Shown one piece after another: positions 17,456-25,968 of a stretch of 64,000 nucleotides of DNA. The stretch's first letter is position 1. Each line of letters starts with the position of its first letter. Source of the stretch: Bacillus sp. REN10 (GTDB lineage: Bacteria; Bacillota; Bacilli; Bacillales; Domibacillaceae); assembly GCF_016820555.1 (NCBI RefSeq), contig NZ_JADHDW010000003.1:186001-250000 (forward strand), in the 5' to 3' direction. The notes under the pieces were generated by a model. The model had not been told where the DNA came from. It searched no databases and worked only from the letters and a program-made list of their open reading frames with translations. The position numbers and the translations under genes are program-made.

Positions 17456-17494
17456 GGGCACTAAGCGTAAGCGCGGTAGAAAAATCTGTGTCTA

Positions 17495-17768
17495 TTTTCT
17501 TGATGTAGTATCAATAACACTTGATAATAAATATTTAAAATCATCAAATTCCACACAATTTCAACATGCAAATTTAGCTTTAGCTAAGAATAAATCTGCT
17601 ATGAAAAACTTCACCACTTCTCAGCAAAAGAAAATAAAAGCAGGCAAGACCCCTGATGGTTATACTTGGCATCACCATCAAACAAGAGGATATATGCAAT
17701 TAATCAAATCAGAGCAACATTCTAAAACCGGACATACTGGCGGTAGAAAAATCTGGGGAACTAAATAA
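17495..17768 (+). pseudogene. WHH (HNH/EndoVII-type) nuclease toxin domain, detached from its RHS body
   Basis: The frame is open from the IS end to TAA at 17766-17768. It reads QHANLALAKN, then KAGKTPDGYTWHHHQ, GYMQLIKSEQH and GHTGGRKIWG. The WHHH triad and the GHTGG tail are the signature of the Tox-WHH nuclease domains found at the C-termini of polymorphic toxins. About 90 residues remain, with no start codon and no delivery domain, so the gene is inactive as it stands. The opposite-strand neighbour is a truncated SUKH immunity gene, the expected partner type. Confidence 0.78.
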
Positions 17769-17803
17769 TAAATAGCTAACCCATTATGGGTTAGCTATTT
17801 ATT
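17767..17803. terminator. Bidirectional hairpin between toxin and immunity remnants
   Basis: 16-bp perfect stem (17767-17782 with 17788-17803) with a 5-nt loop. It overlaps both stop codons of the convergent remnants. Confidence 0.75.
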
Positions 17804-18309
17804 ATTCGTTGGATTTTTTCACCATATTTCGTCGTTGTACTATCTGGATAACCATCAATGTCTATAAATTGAACTAACTCTTCAGCTAACTTACTTAAAG
17901 ATTCAATTGGCCAATTTTCTTTAGACTCACGCTTTAATTTAATTAATACCGTTTGCCCAATAATATAAGAGAGACCATCCAAATGTTTAAATTTTATTGC
18001 TTTTAAAGCTAGTTCAATAAACCACTCAATATCTCCTTCCTCTTCAGCAAATTGTTCGAAACAATTTCCTATATCAACATACGATTTATGTTTTTTTATA
18101 AATTCTTCAAATTGCTCTTTTGTATAAACAGGATATTCTTCATCATCTTCAAAATCATCTTCTTCAATATAAAAAACAGCTGGTTCATTGCCTGTATAAT
18201 CACGGTAATCAAATGCTAACCAATAGTTACCATCTCCAGCGAAAATAACAAAGCCCTTTTCAAGTTCCCACTCTTTTTTAACTTTTATTAGTTTACAGAT
18301 AGCAAAAGA
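17791..18309 (-). pseudogene. SUKH (SMI1/KNR4) immunity protein, N-terminus missing
   Basis: On the minus strand an in-frame TAA at about 18310 is followed by an open stretch without ATG that reads KKEWELEKGFVIFAGDGNYW, LAFDYRDYTGNEPAV, an acidic segment EDDFEDDEEYPVYT and KEQFEEFIKK. The core (VIFAGDGNYW, ALDYR-type strand, NEPAV) is typical of SUKH-1 immunity proteins. The first ~70 residues of the family are absent, so it is called a truncated gene. Its position convergent to the WHH nuclease domain supports an original toxin-immunity pair. Confidence 0.7.
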
Positions 18310-18374
18310 TTAATTCCTTTTTAATAATCATGTATTACAGTGTAGTTACAGTAAAAAAAAGGAGTGTTGTAAAT

Positions 18375-18548
18375 ATGGATAAGGTATTTATTATGTTGGC
18401 TATGATATCTTTCTTGCTGTCTGTTTCATTGTTTGCAGTAGAAATAATGAAACATGGATATAAAAACAGTAATTTTAAACCTGCACTGATTTTGTTTTTA
18501 ATTTATATCATAAGTGTAATTTCATTTTTGTTTATATATAACAGTTAA
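18375..18548 (+). CDS. Small two-helix membrane protein upstream of ABC transporter
   Basis: 57 residues: MDKVFIMLAMISFLLSVSLF as a first hydrophobic segment, then a short polar HGYKNSNFK loop, then a second hydrophobic segment. AAAGGAG at 18358-18364 precedes the ATG at 18375. It lies 13 bp ahead of the ABC ATPase gene and probably starts that transcript. No family is recognised; a role as accessory peptide of the transporter is speculative. Confidence 0.6.
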   Translation: MDKVFIMLAMISFLLSVSLFAVEIMKHGYKNSNFKPALILFLIYIISVISFLFIYNS

Positions 18549-18561
18549 GGGAGTGAGAAAG

Positions 18562-19413
18562 ATGATAGTCTTGCGAAATGTTTCGTTCGATGTGAAGGGA
18601 AACTTCATTTTAAACAACATTAATTTGGAACTAGAAGAAGGAAAAGTATATGGATTATTAGGACCTAACGGAGCTGGGAAAACAACATTATTTAAAACAT
18701 TATTAAATACGATTGAATACAAGGGCGACATTCAAAAAGATCCGGATAACATGACTATTGGTCAATTAATCGAATACCCGGCTTTTTATCCAAATTTAAC
18801 TTGTATAGAAAATCTAAAATTACATGCCTCGTATGCTGATATAAACCAAGATGATTCTGCTATAAATGACTTATTAAGGATGGTTGGATTAATGGGTTCT
18901 AAAAGTAAAAAGTTTAAAGAATTATCTATTGGGATGAAGCAGCGATTGGGCGTAGCGAAAGCTTTGATGGGCAATCCCGATTTACTACTGTTGGATGAGC
19001 CAACAAACGGGTTAGATCCCATGGGTATGAAGGATATGCGAGATCTGGTAGAACGGAATCTTAAAAGCAACAATAGAACAATCTTGATTTCAAGCCATAA
19101 TCTAAATGAAGTGTCCTTGATGACGGATACTTTTTTATTCATGAGGAATGGTGAAACAGTTTTAAAGATTGATAACGAAGATGATATCTATGTTTATGGA
19201 AGTGTTCAACAAATAGCAAATCAAATAGATAGGGAGATCACATTACTTGAAGACAGGAGAAAAGAGAAATATTTTATTACAAGTGCTAGTAAGTTTAAGA
19301 AGTTACAGACCAATAAAGAATTTGTTTACAAAGACGTACAAACATTCACTTTAGAAAATTTATACATCAAACTGATGTCTTCTGATTTAATTGAGGTGAA
19401 AGCGGATGCTTAA
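18562..19413 (+). CDS. ABC transporter ATP-binding protein (BcrA/lantibiotic-immunity type)
   Basis: 283 residues. Walker A is GPNGAGKTT, the signature is LSIGMKQRLGVAKAL, and Walker B is LLLLDEPTNGLDP, followed by the SSHNLNE H-loop. The MKQR form of the signature is common in BcrA-type drug and lantibiotic exporters. The ATG at 18562 sits 8 nt after AAGGGAG; the GTG at 18553 is inside that site. It overlaps the permease gene by 8 nt. The adjoining two-component system suggests a cell-envelope-stress or peptide-resistance cassette; the substrate is unknown. Confidence 0.87.
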   Translation: MIVLRNVSFDVKGNFILNNINLELEEGKVYGLLGPNGAGKTTLFKTLLNTIEYKGDIQKDPDNMTIGQLIEYPAFYPNLTCIENLKLHASYADINQDDSAINDLLRMVGLMGSKSKKFKELSIGMKQRLGVAKALMGNPDLLLLDEPTNGLDPMGMKDMRDLVERNLKSNNRTILISSHNLNEVSLMTDTFLFMRNGETVLKIDNEDDIYVYGSVQQIANQIDREITLLEDRRKEKYFITSASKFKKLQTNKEFVYKDVQTFTLENLYIKLMSSDLIEVKADA

Positions 19414-20137
19414 ATTGATCAAAAATGAATGGATTAAGATAAAAAGTGAAAAAGTGATTCTAATTATTGTGCTCCTTAGCCTCATTCCACTGCTAATGAA
19501 TTTCGTTAATTTTGCTATAAACAATAGGAATGTTCAACTGGATAGCGGTTTTTATTTCACCTATTATAATCAGTATTTTATGATGTTGCCGATTATTTCA
19601 AGTGTGTTGGTGTCTTTTGTTTTTTATATCGAAGTGAAGAACAAAACGTATTTAGATTGGATAACGTATAATATTCCGCGTTATAAGCTGCTCTTTTCAA
19701 AAATCTTTGTATCTTTGATGATTATGTTGGTTATTTTTTTGGTGCATTTACTCACTTTATCGGTGTTTTATATTATAGTGGATGGGAAGGTTAATCACCT
19801 TTTGCAGTTGGTTTACTCATATACCATCCTCAATTCACTAGTCGTGATAATCGTTACCATCACCTTTGCCGCAATCATCCAATTAACAAAAAATATAGTG
19901 GCAAGCATATCGATTGGAATAGGGATGTCTTTGTTATCAATGATACTAATGGCTGCGCCTTTTTCATATTTCATTCCAACTGCATTCGGTTATAGACTGG
20001 GTTTATATATGATTGATCACGAGTTTTACTATGAGGGGGGAATGTCATCAACCCTTACAGGTATAGGAGTGTTCATTCTATTAATCATTTTTATGCTAGT
20101 CATAAACTTGAAAATAATCTATAAGAAAAGCCTTTAA
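19406..20137 (+). CDS. ABC-2 type transporter permease
   Basis: 243 residues with about six hydrophobic segments, beginning MLKLIKNEWIKIKSEK, which is the usual cytoplasmic start of ABC-2 permeases (KNEWIKI). It is the membrane partner of the overlapping ATPase gene. The size matches lantibiotic-immunity subunits (EpiE/MutE type, about 240-250 residues) rather than the 10-helix BceB permeases. Confidence 0.8.
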   Translation: MLKLIKNEWIKIKSEKVILIIVLLSLIPLLMNFVNFAINNRNVQLDSGFYFTYYNQYFMMLPIISSVLVSFVFYIEVKNKTYLDWITYNIPRYKLLFSKIFVSLMIMLVIFLVHLLTLSVFYIIVDGKVNHLLQLVYSYTILNSLVVIIVTITFAAIIQLTKNIVASISIGIGMSLLSMILMAAPFSYFIPTAFGYRLGLYMIDHEFYYEGGMSSTLTGIGVFILLIIFMLVINLKIIYKKSL

Positions 20138-20162
20138 AATATAATCAAGGGGAGAAATAGTC

Positions 20163-20852
20163 TTGGCTGTGGAAGACATACTCAAAAAATTAACGATCTT
20201 TGTACTCGAGGATGATCCGACCATATCGAAGTTCTTACATGTGTTTTTGAGTGATTATTTTAAGAAAGTTATGGTGAAAACGGATAATCGGTTCAGCTAT
20301 TCGGATTTATGCGATATAGATGTATTTTTATTGGATATTGAAATACCTTTTGATAATGGGTATGAGGTCTGTAAACGGATTAAAACGCTTTATCCTCAAA
20401 AACCTGTTATCTTTCTTACGGCGCATAGTCAAATTGAAGACAAAATCAAAGGGCTAGAGCTAGGAGATGAATTCATCCCAAAGCCGTTTGAACCGTTGGA
20501 GTTGATTGCAAGGATTAAAAATCTGCTGAAAGACAGGTATAAGCATCACTTCTATTTGAAAAGTGTGGTTGTTGATGAGCAAATACATAAAATCTTTGAT
20601 AGAGAAACGAGAACTGAAATTCCGTTAAGTAAGACTGAAAGTAAATTATTCTTTTACTTGTTTGAGAACATTGATATTAGCTTGTCAAGGGAACAAATAA
20701 TCAATCATGTATGGGGAGAGAGCGATCAAACTAATCAAGCAAATTCCTTAAATGTGTATATTAATAGTTTGAGAAATAAGATTGATCATGAAGATGAATT
20801 GATCCAAACCATTTATGGTTATGGTTATAAATTATCCGCACCAAAGGAATGA
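20163..20852 (+). CDS. OmpR-family response regulator
   Basis: 229 residues with a TTG start after GGGGAGAAA. The receiver domain shows acidic pair EDD, phosphorylation Asp in FLLDIEIPF, Thr in FLTAHS and the Lys in IPKPF. The C-terminal half is a winged helix ending QTIYGYGYKLS. In the loop before the lysine one residue of the usual GADEFIPKPF is absent (GDEFIPKPF), an in-frame single-codon loss. It overlaps the sensor kinase frame by 4 nt and probably regulates the ABC genes upstream. Confidence 0.85.
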   Translation: MAVEDILKKLTIFVLEDDPTISKFLHVFLSDYFKKVMVKTDNRFSYSDLCDIDVFLLDIEIPFDNGYEVCKRIKTLYPQKPVIFLTAHSQIEDKIKGLELGDEFIPKPFEPLELIARIKNLLKDRYKHHFYLKSVVVDEQIHKIFDRETRTEIPLSKTESKLFFYLFENIDISLSREQIINHVWGESDQTNQANSLNVYINSLRNKIDHEDELIQTIYGYGYKLSAPKE

Positions 20853-21873
20853 TGTTCATGAATAAAAAGCTCTACCTTTTCGTACTCCTATCGGTACTAT
20901 TCTTCCCAATCGCTTTTATGATTTCGAATTACATTGTATTGGGTGCACATCTAATACATGATTATATAAATGGGACCGATACTCCTTTCAGGGCTTATGA
21001 AAATTATTTATCTGTTTTTCCATTTTCATCATCTTGATTTTACTATACGTTGCCTTCCTATCAAAAATCATTATAAATATTTCGTCTGAAATAAGACTTC
21101 TTTCGGATCTTATTAGAGAAATAGCCAAAGATCAAAGTTATCCCGAACCGGTAAAGATCCAAGTGTTAAAAAACAACGAAATGAAACACCTGGGCGAGTC
21201 AATCAACATATTAATCAACAGGTTAAAGTATAATCAAGATAAATATGAAGAATCGGAAGAAATAAGGAAAAGATATTTAGACCAACTTGCTCATGATATT
21301 AAAACACCGCTTTCTATTATTAAAATTAATTTGTTTTATCTAAAAACTGGGCAACATGTAGACGAAGCAATTACAGAGATAAATAGGAATACAGATATCA
21401 TATCTACCTTAAGCGACCGGATATATCACAAAAATTATCTAAACTCTAACTCAATAATTACTCATATGACACCAATCAACTTAGAAGAATGCGTGAATGA
21501 GTGTATTGGAAAATGGAAGAATGCATTAAATCATAAAGAGATTAAAAATAATACCAAAATAGATCCTGGTATTATATGGGAATTGGACAAGGTGTGGTTT
21601 GAACGGCTTTTTGATAACATTTTACAAAATATTTTATACCATTCCAAAGCTGATCAATTAACAATAGAAGGATTTAAAGAAGGAGATACACAAAAACTAA
21701 TTATAATAGATAATGGCATAGGCTTTAATCCAGTGAAAGAGCTTCAGCAATCAAGCCGAAAGGGATTAAATATAATTAATGAGGTTCCGAAATTACTAAG
21801 TCTCGACATTTTACTAAAGAGCAATGGAGCGGGAACTAAGATTATACTTTCTCGTATCAACAAAAGTAACTGA
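20849..21873 (+). pseudogene. Two-component sensor kinase broken by a frameshift
   Basis: The first frame (20849-21037) holds a start and one transmembrane helix and ends soon after. The second (open before 21034, stop at 21871-21873) begins within IFIILILLYVAFLSKI, which would be the second transmembrane helix, then a linker, the H-box LDQLAHDIKTPLSII, an N-box segment NILQNILYHS and a DNGIGF ATP-binding loop. The helix spans the break, so the two frames are one gene with a one-base loss in the T-run near 21015. A G1-type glycine box is present, but the kinase could only be made by frameshifting. Confidence 0.75.
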
Positions 21874-21994
21874 AGAGGTTAGAAGAGGTTTGTTCTTGCA
21901 GTTGTACTGGGGACGCTGCGCTGCAAACGAGCCATGATTGTAGTGGAATCATGGTATGAAACCAAGGTTGAGGGAAAAAGGAAGATAGAGAAAT

Positions 21995-22249
21995 GAAACC
22001 AATAAGTTAAATGGAGATACCGTAGAAGTTCTTTTAAATGAAACAGAAGATAATGATTGAAAATTCAGAAGAGATTTAAGGATTTCATACCCCCTCAATT
22101 CAATTTGGAGTTATTCTGAAACAGGTATTCCTTATCTAAATCCAGAAATCGTACTTCTATATAAGGGGAAAAACACAAGAGAAAAAGACCATCAAGACTT
22201 TATGGTAATTAAGGACTCCATCTCGCATCTTGTGTATTTGGACCAGTGA
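21995..22249 (+). pseudogene. Remnant of a nucleotidyltransferase-type protein (C-terminal part)
   Basis: One frame reads GDTVEVLLNETEDND, a TGA where Trp would be expected, then KFRRDLRISYPLNSIWSYS and GIPYLNPEIVLLYKGKNTRE KDHQDF, read in parts, ending at TGA 22247-22249. The IPYLNPEIVLLYKAK pattern with a KDxxDF tail is typical of aminoglycoside/lincosamide-type nucleotidyltransferase relatives. There is no start and at least one nonsense codon, so the gene is dead. Confidence 0.6.
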
Positions 22250-22404
22250 AAAGAGTATTCTTGATTTAGATGATGGAATCTCTTCATGGATTCATGGCGA
22301 TAAATATCTGTAGGGATTGAGAGGCCGCCCATTAATTGAACGGGTGTGTTCTTTTTTCCGCTTTCATCAAAGAAAATGGATATATTAGATCGTAACGTGT
22401 GCAA
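22250..22404 (-). pseudogene. DUF3800 N-terminal fragment
   Basis: The minus strand reads SNISIFFDESGKKNTP, LMGGLSIPTDIY and FHWSKYT before losing sense. The FFDESG and GG-x-IP motifs match the start of DUF3800 proteins, an RNase H-like family. Only about 50 residues survive of a protein that usually exceeds 200. It abuts the nucleotidyltransferase remnant, as if a deletion had joined them. Confidence 0.55.
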
Positions 22405-22635
22405 AATAATCCCGCCTCTTTACAAAAATGAGTAATTAAATCATAATAAAAGTGTAATAATAAGATATATACCATCTTCACTCGTGGCGCCTCGTCTGCG
22501 TGTGAAATGGTTCGAGAGAAAGGAACTTGCCCGGCTTGACGGACACGTTCCTTTTTTGTTGTATGTTGTAGAATAAAATCGCAATATCCTCCTTCGATCA
22601 TAGCCAAAAAACACAGAATGAGCAATGTTTGCTAA

Positions 22636-22676
22636 GAAAAAAGCAAAGAAGCGACGAGGCTCCTTTGCTTTTTTTC
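22636..22676 (-). terminator. Hairpin with T-runs in a gene-remnant region
   Basis: 12-bp stem AAAAAAGCAAAG with CTTTGCTTTTTT around a 14-nt loop; can act on either strand. It probably terminated the RadC remnant on the minus strand. Confidence 0.7.
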
Positions 22677-22708
22677 TCTGAATGTGTTTTAAACATACCC
22701 TTTTTCTT

Positions 22709-22860
22709 TTAAAAAACAAATTCTCCGTCCTCAACCACAATATGGTCAAGCAAGGCAATCCCTATGGTCTTTCCGCGAGTCGCTTGGTCACTTCAATATC
22801 TTCGTGACTTGGTGCTGGCGAGCCGCTGGATAGCAATAGGTAAGGCGATGAATCAAAATA
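22709..22860 (-). pseudogene. RadC C-terminal fragment with frameshift
   Basis: The minus strand reads SSGSPAPSHEDIEVTKRLAE, then after a shift of phase IGIALLDHIVVEDGEFVF and TAA (22709-22711). This matches the end of RadC (SGDP-x-PSxEDxxxTxRL and LLDHxIxG motifs), though the metal-binding HxH before SGxP is not intact. At least one frameshift and no upstream body: a dead fragment. Confidence 0.65.
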
Positions 22861-22875
22861 TTTTTATGATTATAG

Positions 22876-22906
22876 TTGACTCTAACGCTACGTCATACTT
22901 TATTGT
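22876..22906 (+). promoter_or_regulatory. MerR-type promoter of the TipA/Mta-like regulator
   Basis: TTGACT (22876-22881), a 19-bp spacer containing CTAACGCTACGTCA, and TATTGT (22901-22906). The over-long 19-bp spacer with a partial dyad is the hallmark of promoters twisted open by MerR-family activators. The regulator gene starts 24 bp further on, which suggests autoregulation as for Mta. Confidence 0.7.
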
Positions 22907-22929
22907 TAGTGATGAAGGGGGAACAAGGA

Positions 22930-23670
22930 ATGAGAGCAAAAGAAGTAGCTGATTTAGTTGGGATTAGTGTACGTACACTGCATCATTATGATGAAATTGG
23001 CTTGCTGGTTCCCGATGAGGTAACGGAGGCGGGGTATCGCGTGTACTCGGATGAGAATTTGGAAATGTTGCAGCAAATATTATTTTTCAGAGAGTTAGAC
23101 TTCCCTTTAAAGAAAATTAAAGAAATGATTAACAGTCCGTCATTTGATCGAGAAGAAGCCCTCGAGTTGCATCGAAAAATGTTGCTGGAGAAACGACGGA
23201 GAATTGATCAAATGCTTCAGACGATTGATCAAACTATTCAATATGTGAAAGGGGAAATTGATATGTCAAACAAAGAAAAATTTGCAGGATTTGACTTTAG
23301 TCATAATCCGTATGAACAAGAAGCAAGGGAACGTTGGGGCGATCAAGCGGTGGATGAGTCTAAAAAGAGAATAGGGAATATGACAAAGGATGATCAAAAA
23401 GAAATGTCCAAAGAGTGGGATGACATCTATAAAAAATTGGCGGCTCTTCGTCATCACTCTCCAGCATCTCAACAAGCACAAGAAGCAATTAAAGAGTGGT
23501 ATGATTTTCTGAATAACATGGGGAATTACTCGCTTGAAGCGTTTAAAGGGTTAGGACAAATGTATGTGGATGATGAGCGATTTACGAAAAATATTGATCA
23601 ATATGGAGAAGGGTTAGCTCGATTTATGAGGGATGCCATGGCTGTATATGTAGACAAAAATAAACTATAA
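22930..23670 (+). CDS. MerR-family regulator with TipAS effector domain (Mta/TipA-like)
   Basis: 246 residues. Residues 1-70 are a MerR DNA-binding domain ([25 protein letters not shown], read in parts), residues ~75-110 a dimerisation coil, and residues ~125-246 a TipAS-type helical ligand domain ([12 protein letters not shown], a hallmark of the family). Relatives such as B. subtilis Mta activate multidrug exporter genes and TipAL binds thiopeptides. The ATG at 22930 was chosen to start exactly at the MerR helix; the frame runs further upstream through the promoter. It ends at a strong hairpin and so is probably monocistronic. Confidence 0.88.
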   Translation: MRAKEVADLVGISVRTLHHYDEIGLLVPDEVTEAGYRVYSDENLEMLQQILFFRELDFPLKKIKEMINSPSFDREEALELHRKMLLEKRRRIDQMLQTIDQTIQYVKGEIDMSNKEKFAGFDFSHNPYEQEARERWGDQAVDESKKRIGNMTKDDQKEMSKEWDDIYKKLAALRHHSPASQQAQEAIKEWYDFLNNMGNYSLEAFKGLGQMYVDDERFTKNIDQYGEGLARFMRDAMAVYVDKNKL

Positions 23671-23693
23671 CATTATTATGTAAACTTAATAAA

Positions 23694-23737
23694 AAGAAAA
23701 CGAAACTACCAGGAAATTCTGTCGGTTTCGTTTTCTT
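23694..23737 (+). terminator. Terminator after MerR/TipAS gene
   Basis: 13-bp perfect stem (23694-23706 with 23725-23737) with an 18-nt loop and T-rich descending arm. Confidence 0.85.
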
Positions 23738-23806
23738 GAAAAAATGAACAATAGATGTTAAGTTAATACAAAGTTAGTTAGTTGAATAACTTAAAGGAGT
23801 GGTACA

Positions 23807-24394
23807 GTGGCTAAACCTAATATTATTAATCGACAAGTATTGATTGACGCAGCAAAATTGTGTTTAGTGGAAAAAGGAATAGAAAAATTCACTTTAAAAG
23901 CAGTGGCAGAAGAAGCAGGAGTCACACAAGGAACCGTCTATTATCACTTTCGGACAAAAGAACAATTGTTGTTAGATTTAGTCAAAGATATTTGTGATCA
24001 TTCTTGGAACGATATCGCGCAGCAACAGAATCATGAAAACATCGTGAAGTATGCTTTAGAGTCAGCGAAAAACCGCTCTTCTGACGAGGCATTTTTTCAT
24101 CAATTATTCTTTACTTTGACTGTGGCAAGCTTTCAAAATGAAAAGATTAGAGAACAACTGGCCGAGGTTTTACAGGCAGAGAACAAGGCTTTGTTTCAGC
24201 ATTTATCAAAAATATGGCGTCAATCGCCTATTGAAGGAGTGTCACTTGAGACATGGGGAGTATTTTTCAATGCGCTGATAGACGGCCTGGCTATACAAAA
24301 TCTAATCTCAAAAAATGTTCAGATAGAAACATTTTTCGAAGAACTAGAGCAATTGTTTATCGGACTAACTAAGCTATCTGCTAATAAAAAATGA
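23807..24394 (+). CDS. TetR/AcrR-family regulator
   Basis: 195 residues starting with GTG, 7 nt after AAAGGAG. The N-terminal HTH reads LKAVAEEAGVTQGTVYYHFRTKEQLL, typical of TetR. The ligand domain has no recognisable specificity. It lies 15 bp ahead of the DUF5367 membrane protein and likely forms an operon with it. The repeated GTTA/TAAC sequence at about 23770-23790 could be its operator, but the dyad is imperfect. Confidence 0.88.
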   Translation: MAKPNIINRQVLIDAAKLCLVEKGIEKFTLKAVAEEAGVTQGTVYYHFRTKEQLLLDLVKDICDHSWNDIAQQQNHENIVKYALESAKNRSSDEAFFHQLFFTLTVASFQNEKIREQLAEVLQAENKALFQHLSKIWRQSPIEGVSLETWGVFFNALIDGLAIQNLISKNVQIETFFEELEQLFIGLTKLSANKK

Positions 24395-24409
24395 TCGGAG
24401 AAGGAAGCT

Positions 24410-24793
24410 ATGCCGTTTTTCTTATTTTGGGGATTTCTTGTTTGGTTAGGAGCTAGTTTATTATTTCGTTTTTTCGGACATATCTTTTTCGTGACGGATT
24501 CTGTGTGGCTGATGATGATTTCTTATCTATTTGCAATCCCATGTATTTTGCTTGTTACTATGCCTATTTATCGTTTAAAGCAGGTGACGAACAATGAGCG
24601 ATTAGCAGCTGCTATTTGTATCGCTCTCCCAGGTATGCTGATTGACTCTCTTGTGTTAATTTATTTTGATCATGTGTTTGTGAATTTGCCTATTTACACA
24701 GATCGTTATTTTGCTTCATGGTTGCTATGGGCCTATTCATGGATCTTGATGACTGGAATAGTAAAAAATAATACGGTGCGAACCCACATGTAA
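24410..24793 (+). CDS. DUF5367-like four-helix membrane protein
   Basis: 127 residues with four hydrophobic segments (WGFLVWLGASLLFRFFG at the start; PGMLIDSLVLIYFDHVF in the third). This matches what I remember of DUF5367, of unknown function. GGAGAAGG precedes the ATG. It is downstream of the TetR gene and probably its target. An export or stress role is only a guess. Confidence 0.65.
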   Translation: MPFFLFWGFLVWLGASLLFRFFGHIFFVTDSVWLMMISYLFAIPCILLVTMPIYRLKQVTNNERLAAAICIALPGMLIDSLVLIYFDHVFVNLPIYTDRYFASWLLWAYSWILMTGIVKNNTVRTHM

Positions 24794-24810
24794 TCTAGCT
24801 TTCCCCATGG

Positions 24811-24879
24811 GACATGACATTTATCATACTCCCTATATGACGGGTGCTACTTCAAAGAATGATTTCCCTTCTTTATAAT
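24811..24879 (+). promoter_or_regulatory. des promoter with DesR-binding region candidate
   Basis: TTCAAA (24851-24856), 17-bp spacer, TATAAT (24874-24879). Upstream, 24811-24842 holds ATGACAT, TTATCAT and ATATGACGG repeats of a TCAT/ATGA half-site, in the position where phosphorylated DesR binds in B. subtilis. DesR binding is inferred from synteny with the desK-desR genes downstream. Confidence 0.6.
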
Positions 24880-24908
24880 GATGGTATCAATGAAAGAAGG
24901 GGAAAGAC

Positions 24909-25955
24909 ATGACGATTCAACAACAAAAACAATTAAGAAAACAAATAGCTCCGTTTGAAAAGTCGAGTACAAAAGATAGTGTACGACAATTGTTTAATAC
25001 GATTGGTCCGTTTATTCTTACTTGGATTTTAGCTTATCAAAGTCTTGAGATTTCATATTTACTTACTTTAGTTTTTGCGACGATTGGTGCTTTTTTGATG
25101 ACAAGGGTGTTTATTATTTTTCATGATTGCACTCACAATTCATTTTTCAAAAATCGGAAAGCCAATCAAATTGTTGGGACAATTACTGGCATATTGACGT
25201 TTTTCCCGTTTTACCAATGGCAGCATAGTCATTCCGTCCACCACGCAACGAGCGGTAATTTAGATAAGCGTGGAACGGGAGATATTTGGATGTTAACGGT
25301 AGATGAATATTTAGAATCTCCGTTATGGCGTCGTATCGCGTATCGTTTGTATCGCAATCCAATCGTCATGTTTGGGATTGGACCGACGTATGTGTTCCTT
25401 ATCACGAATCGCTTTAACAGAAAAGGGGCAAGAAGAAAAGAACGATTAAATACGTATTTCACGAATGTAGCGATTGTTTCTATTATTGCTCTTCTTTGCT
25501 GGACAATTGGTTGGAAAGCCTTCCTTTTAGTCGAAGCGCCGATCTTTTTAATTGCAGGAGCTGTAGGTGTATGGCTGTTTTATGTACAGCATACGTTTGA
25601 GGATTCCTATTTTGAAGAAGATAAACATTGGGATTATGTGAAAGCAGCGGTGGAGGGAAGTTCTTTCTATAAACTTCCAAAACCTTTGCAATGGCTGACA
25701 GGGAATATTGGTTTCCACCACGTTCATCATTTAAGCCCAAGAATTCCGAACTATAAGCTAGAAGAGGCTCATAATCAAACAGAACCTTTAAAAAATATTC
25801 CAACGATTACTTTGTCGACGAGCTTAACTTCGTTGAAATTCCGTCTATGGGATGAAAAGAACGATCAATTTATTGGTTTTAAAGAATTAAAAGCTTACGC
25901 GAAAAAACGGAAGCCGAAACAGCCTTACATGTCCGTGCCCGTTAAACAAAAATAA
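24909..25955 (+). CDS. des: Acyl-lipid desaturase Des
   Basis: 348 residues. Membrane di-iron desaturase that introduces a double bond into phospholipid acyl chains upon cold shock. The three histidine boxes are HDCTH (~75), HSVHH (~111) and HHVHH (~275), separated by hydrophobic segments, matching the family layout and the 352-residue B. subtilis enzyme. GAAGGGGAAAG precedes the ATG. desK-desR lie directly downstream, separated by a terminator, so the circuit is complete: low membrane fluidity activates DesK, DesR then induces des. Confidence 0.95.
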   Translation: MTIQQQKQLRKQIAPFEKSSTKDSVRQLFNTIGPFILTWILAYQSLEISYLLTLVFATIGAFLMTRVFIIFHDCTHNSFFKNRKANQIVGTITGILTFFPFYQWQHSHSVHHATSGNLDKRGTGDIWMLTVDEYLESPLWRRIAYRLYRNPIVMFGIGPTYVFLITNRFNRKGARRKERLNTYFTNVAIVSIIALLCWTIGWKAFLLVEAPIFLIAGAVGVWLFYVQHTFEDSYFEEDKHWDYVKAAVEGSSFYKLPKPLQWLTGNIGFHHVHHLSPRIPNYKLEEAHNQTEPLKNIPTITLSTSLTSLKFRLWDEKNDQFIGFKELKAYAKKRKPKQPYMSVPVKQK

Positions 25956-25968
25956 ATAGTTCATTCAT

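Larger units (their letters stand above)
16211..17494 (+). mobile_element. IS3-family (IS150-like) insertion sequence, transposase frameshifted
   Basis: A 1284-bp element bounded by 12-bp perfect terminal inverted repeats TAGACACAGATT (16211-16222) and its complement (17483-17494). It carries orfA and a DDE-type orfB joined by a typical A6G slippery site (16510-16516), and a strong hairpin near its right end. No clear direct repeat of the target is seen beside the ends (AAG left, TTT right). It separates the RHS remnant from its WHH nuclease domain. Confidence 0.85.

Noticed and set aside
22441-22758. Minus-strand frame of 105 codons across the RadC remnant
   Set aside because: It reads through the terminator hairpin and mixes phases of the RadC fragment; composition is Arg/Phe rich and unlike a real protein.
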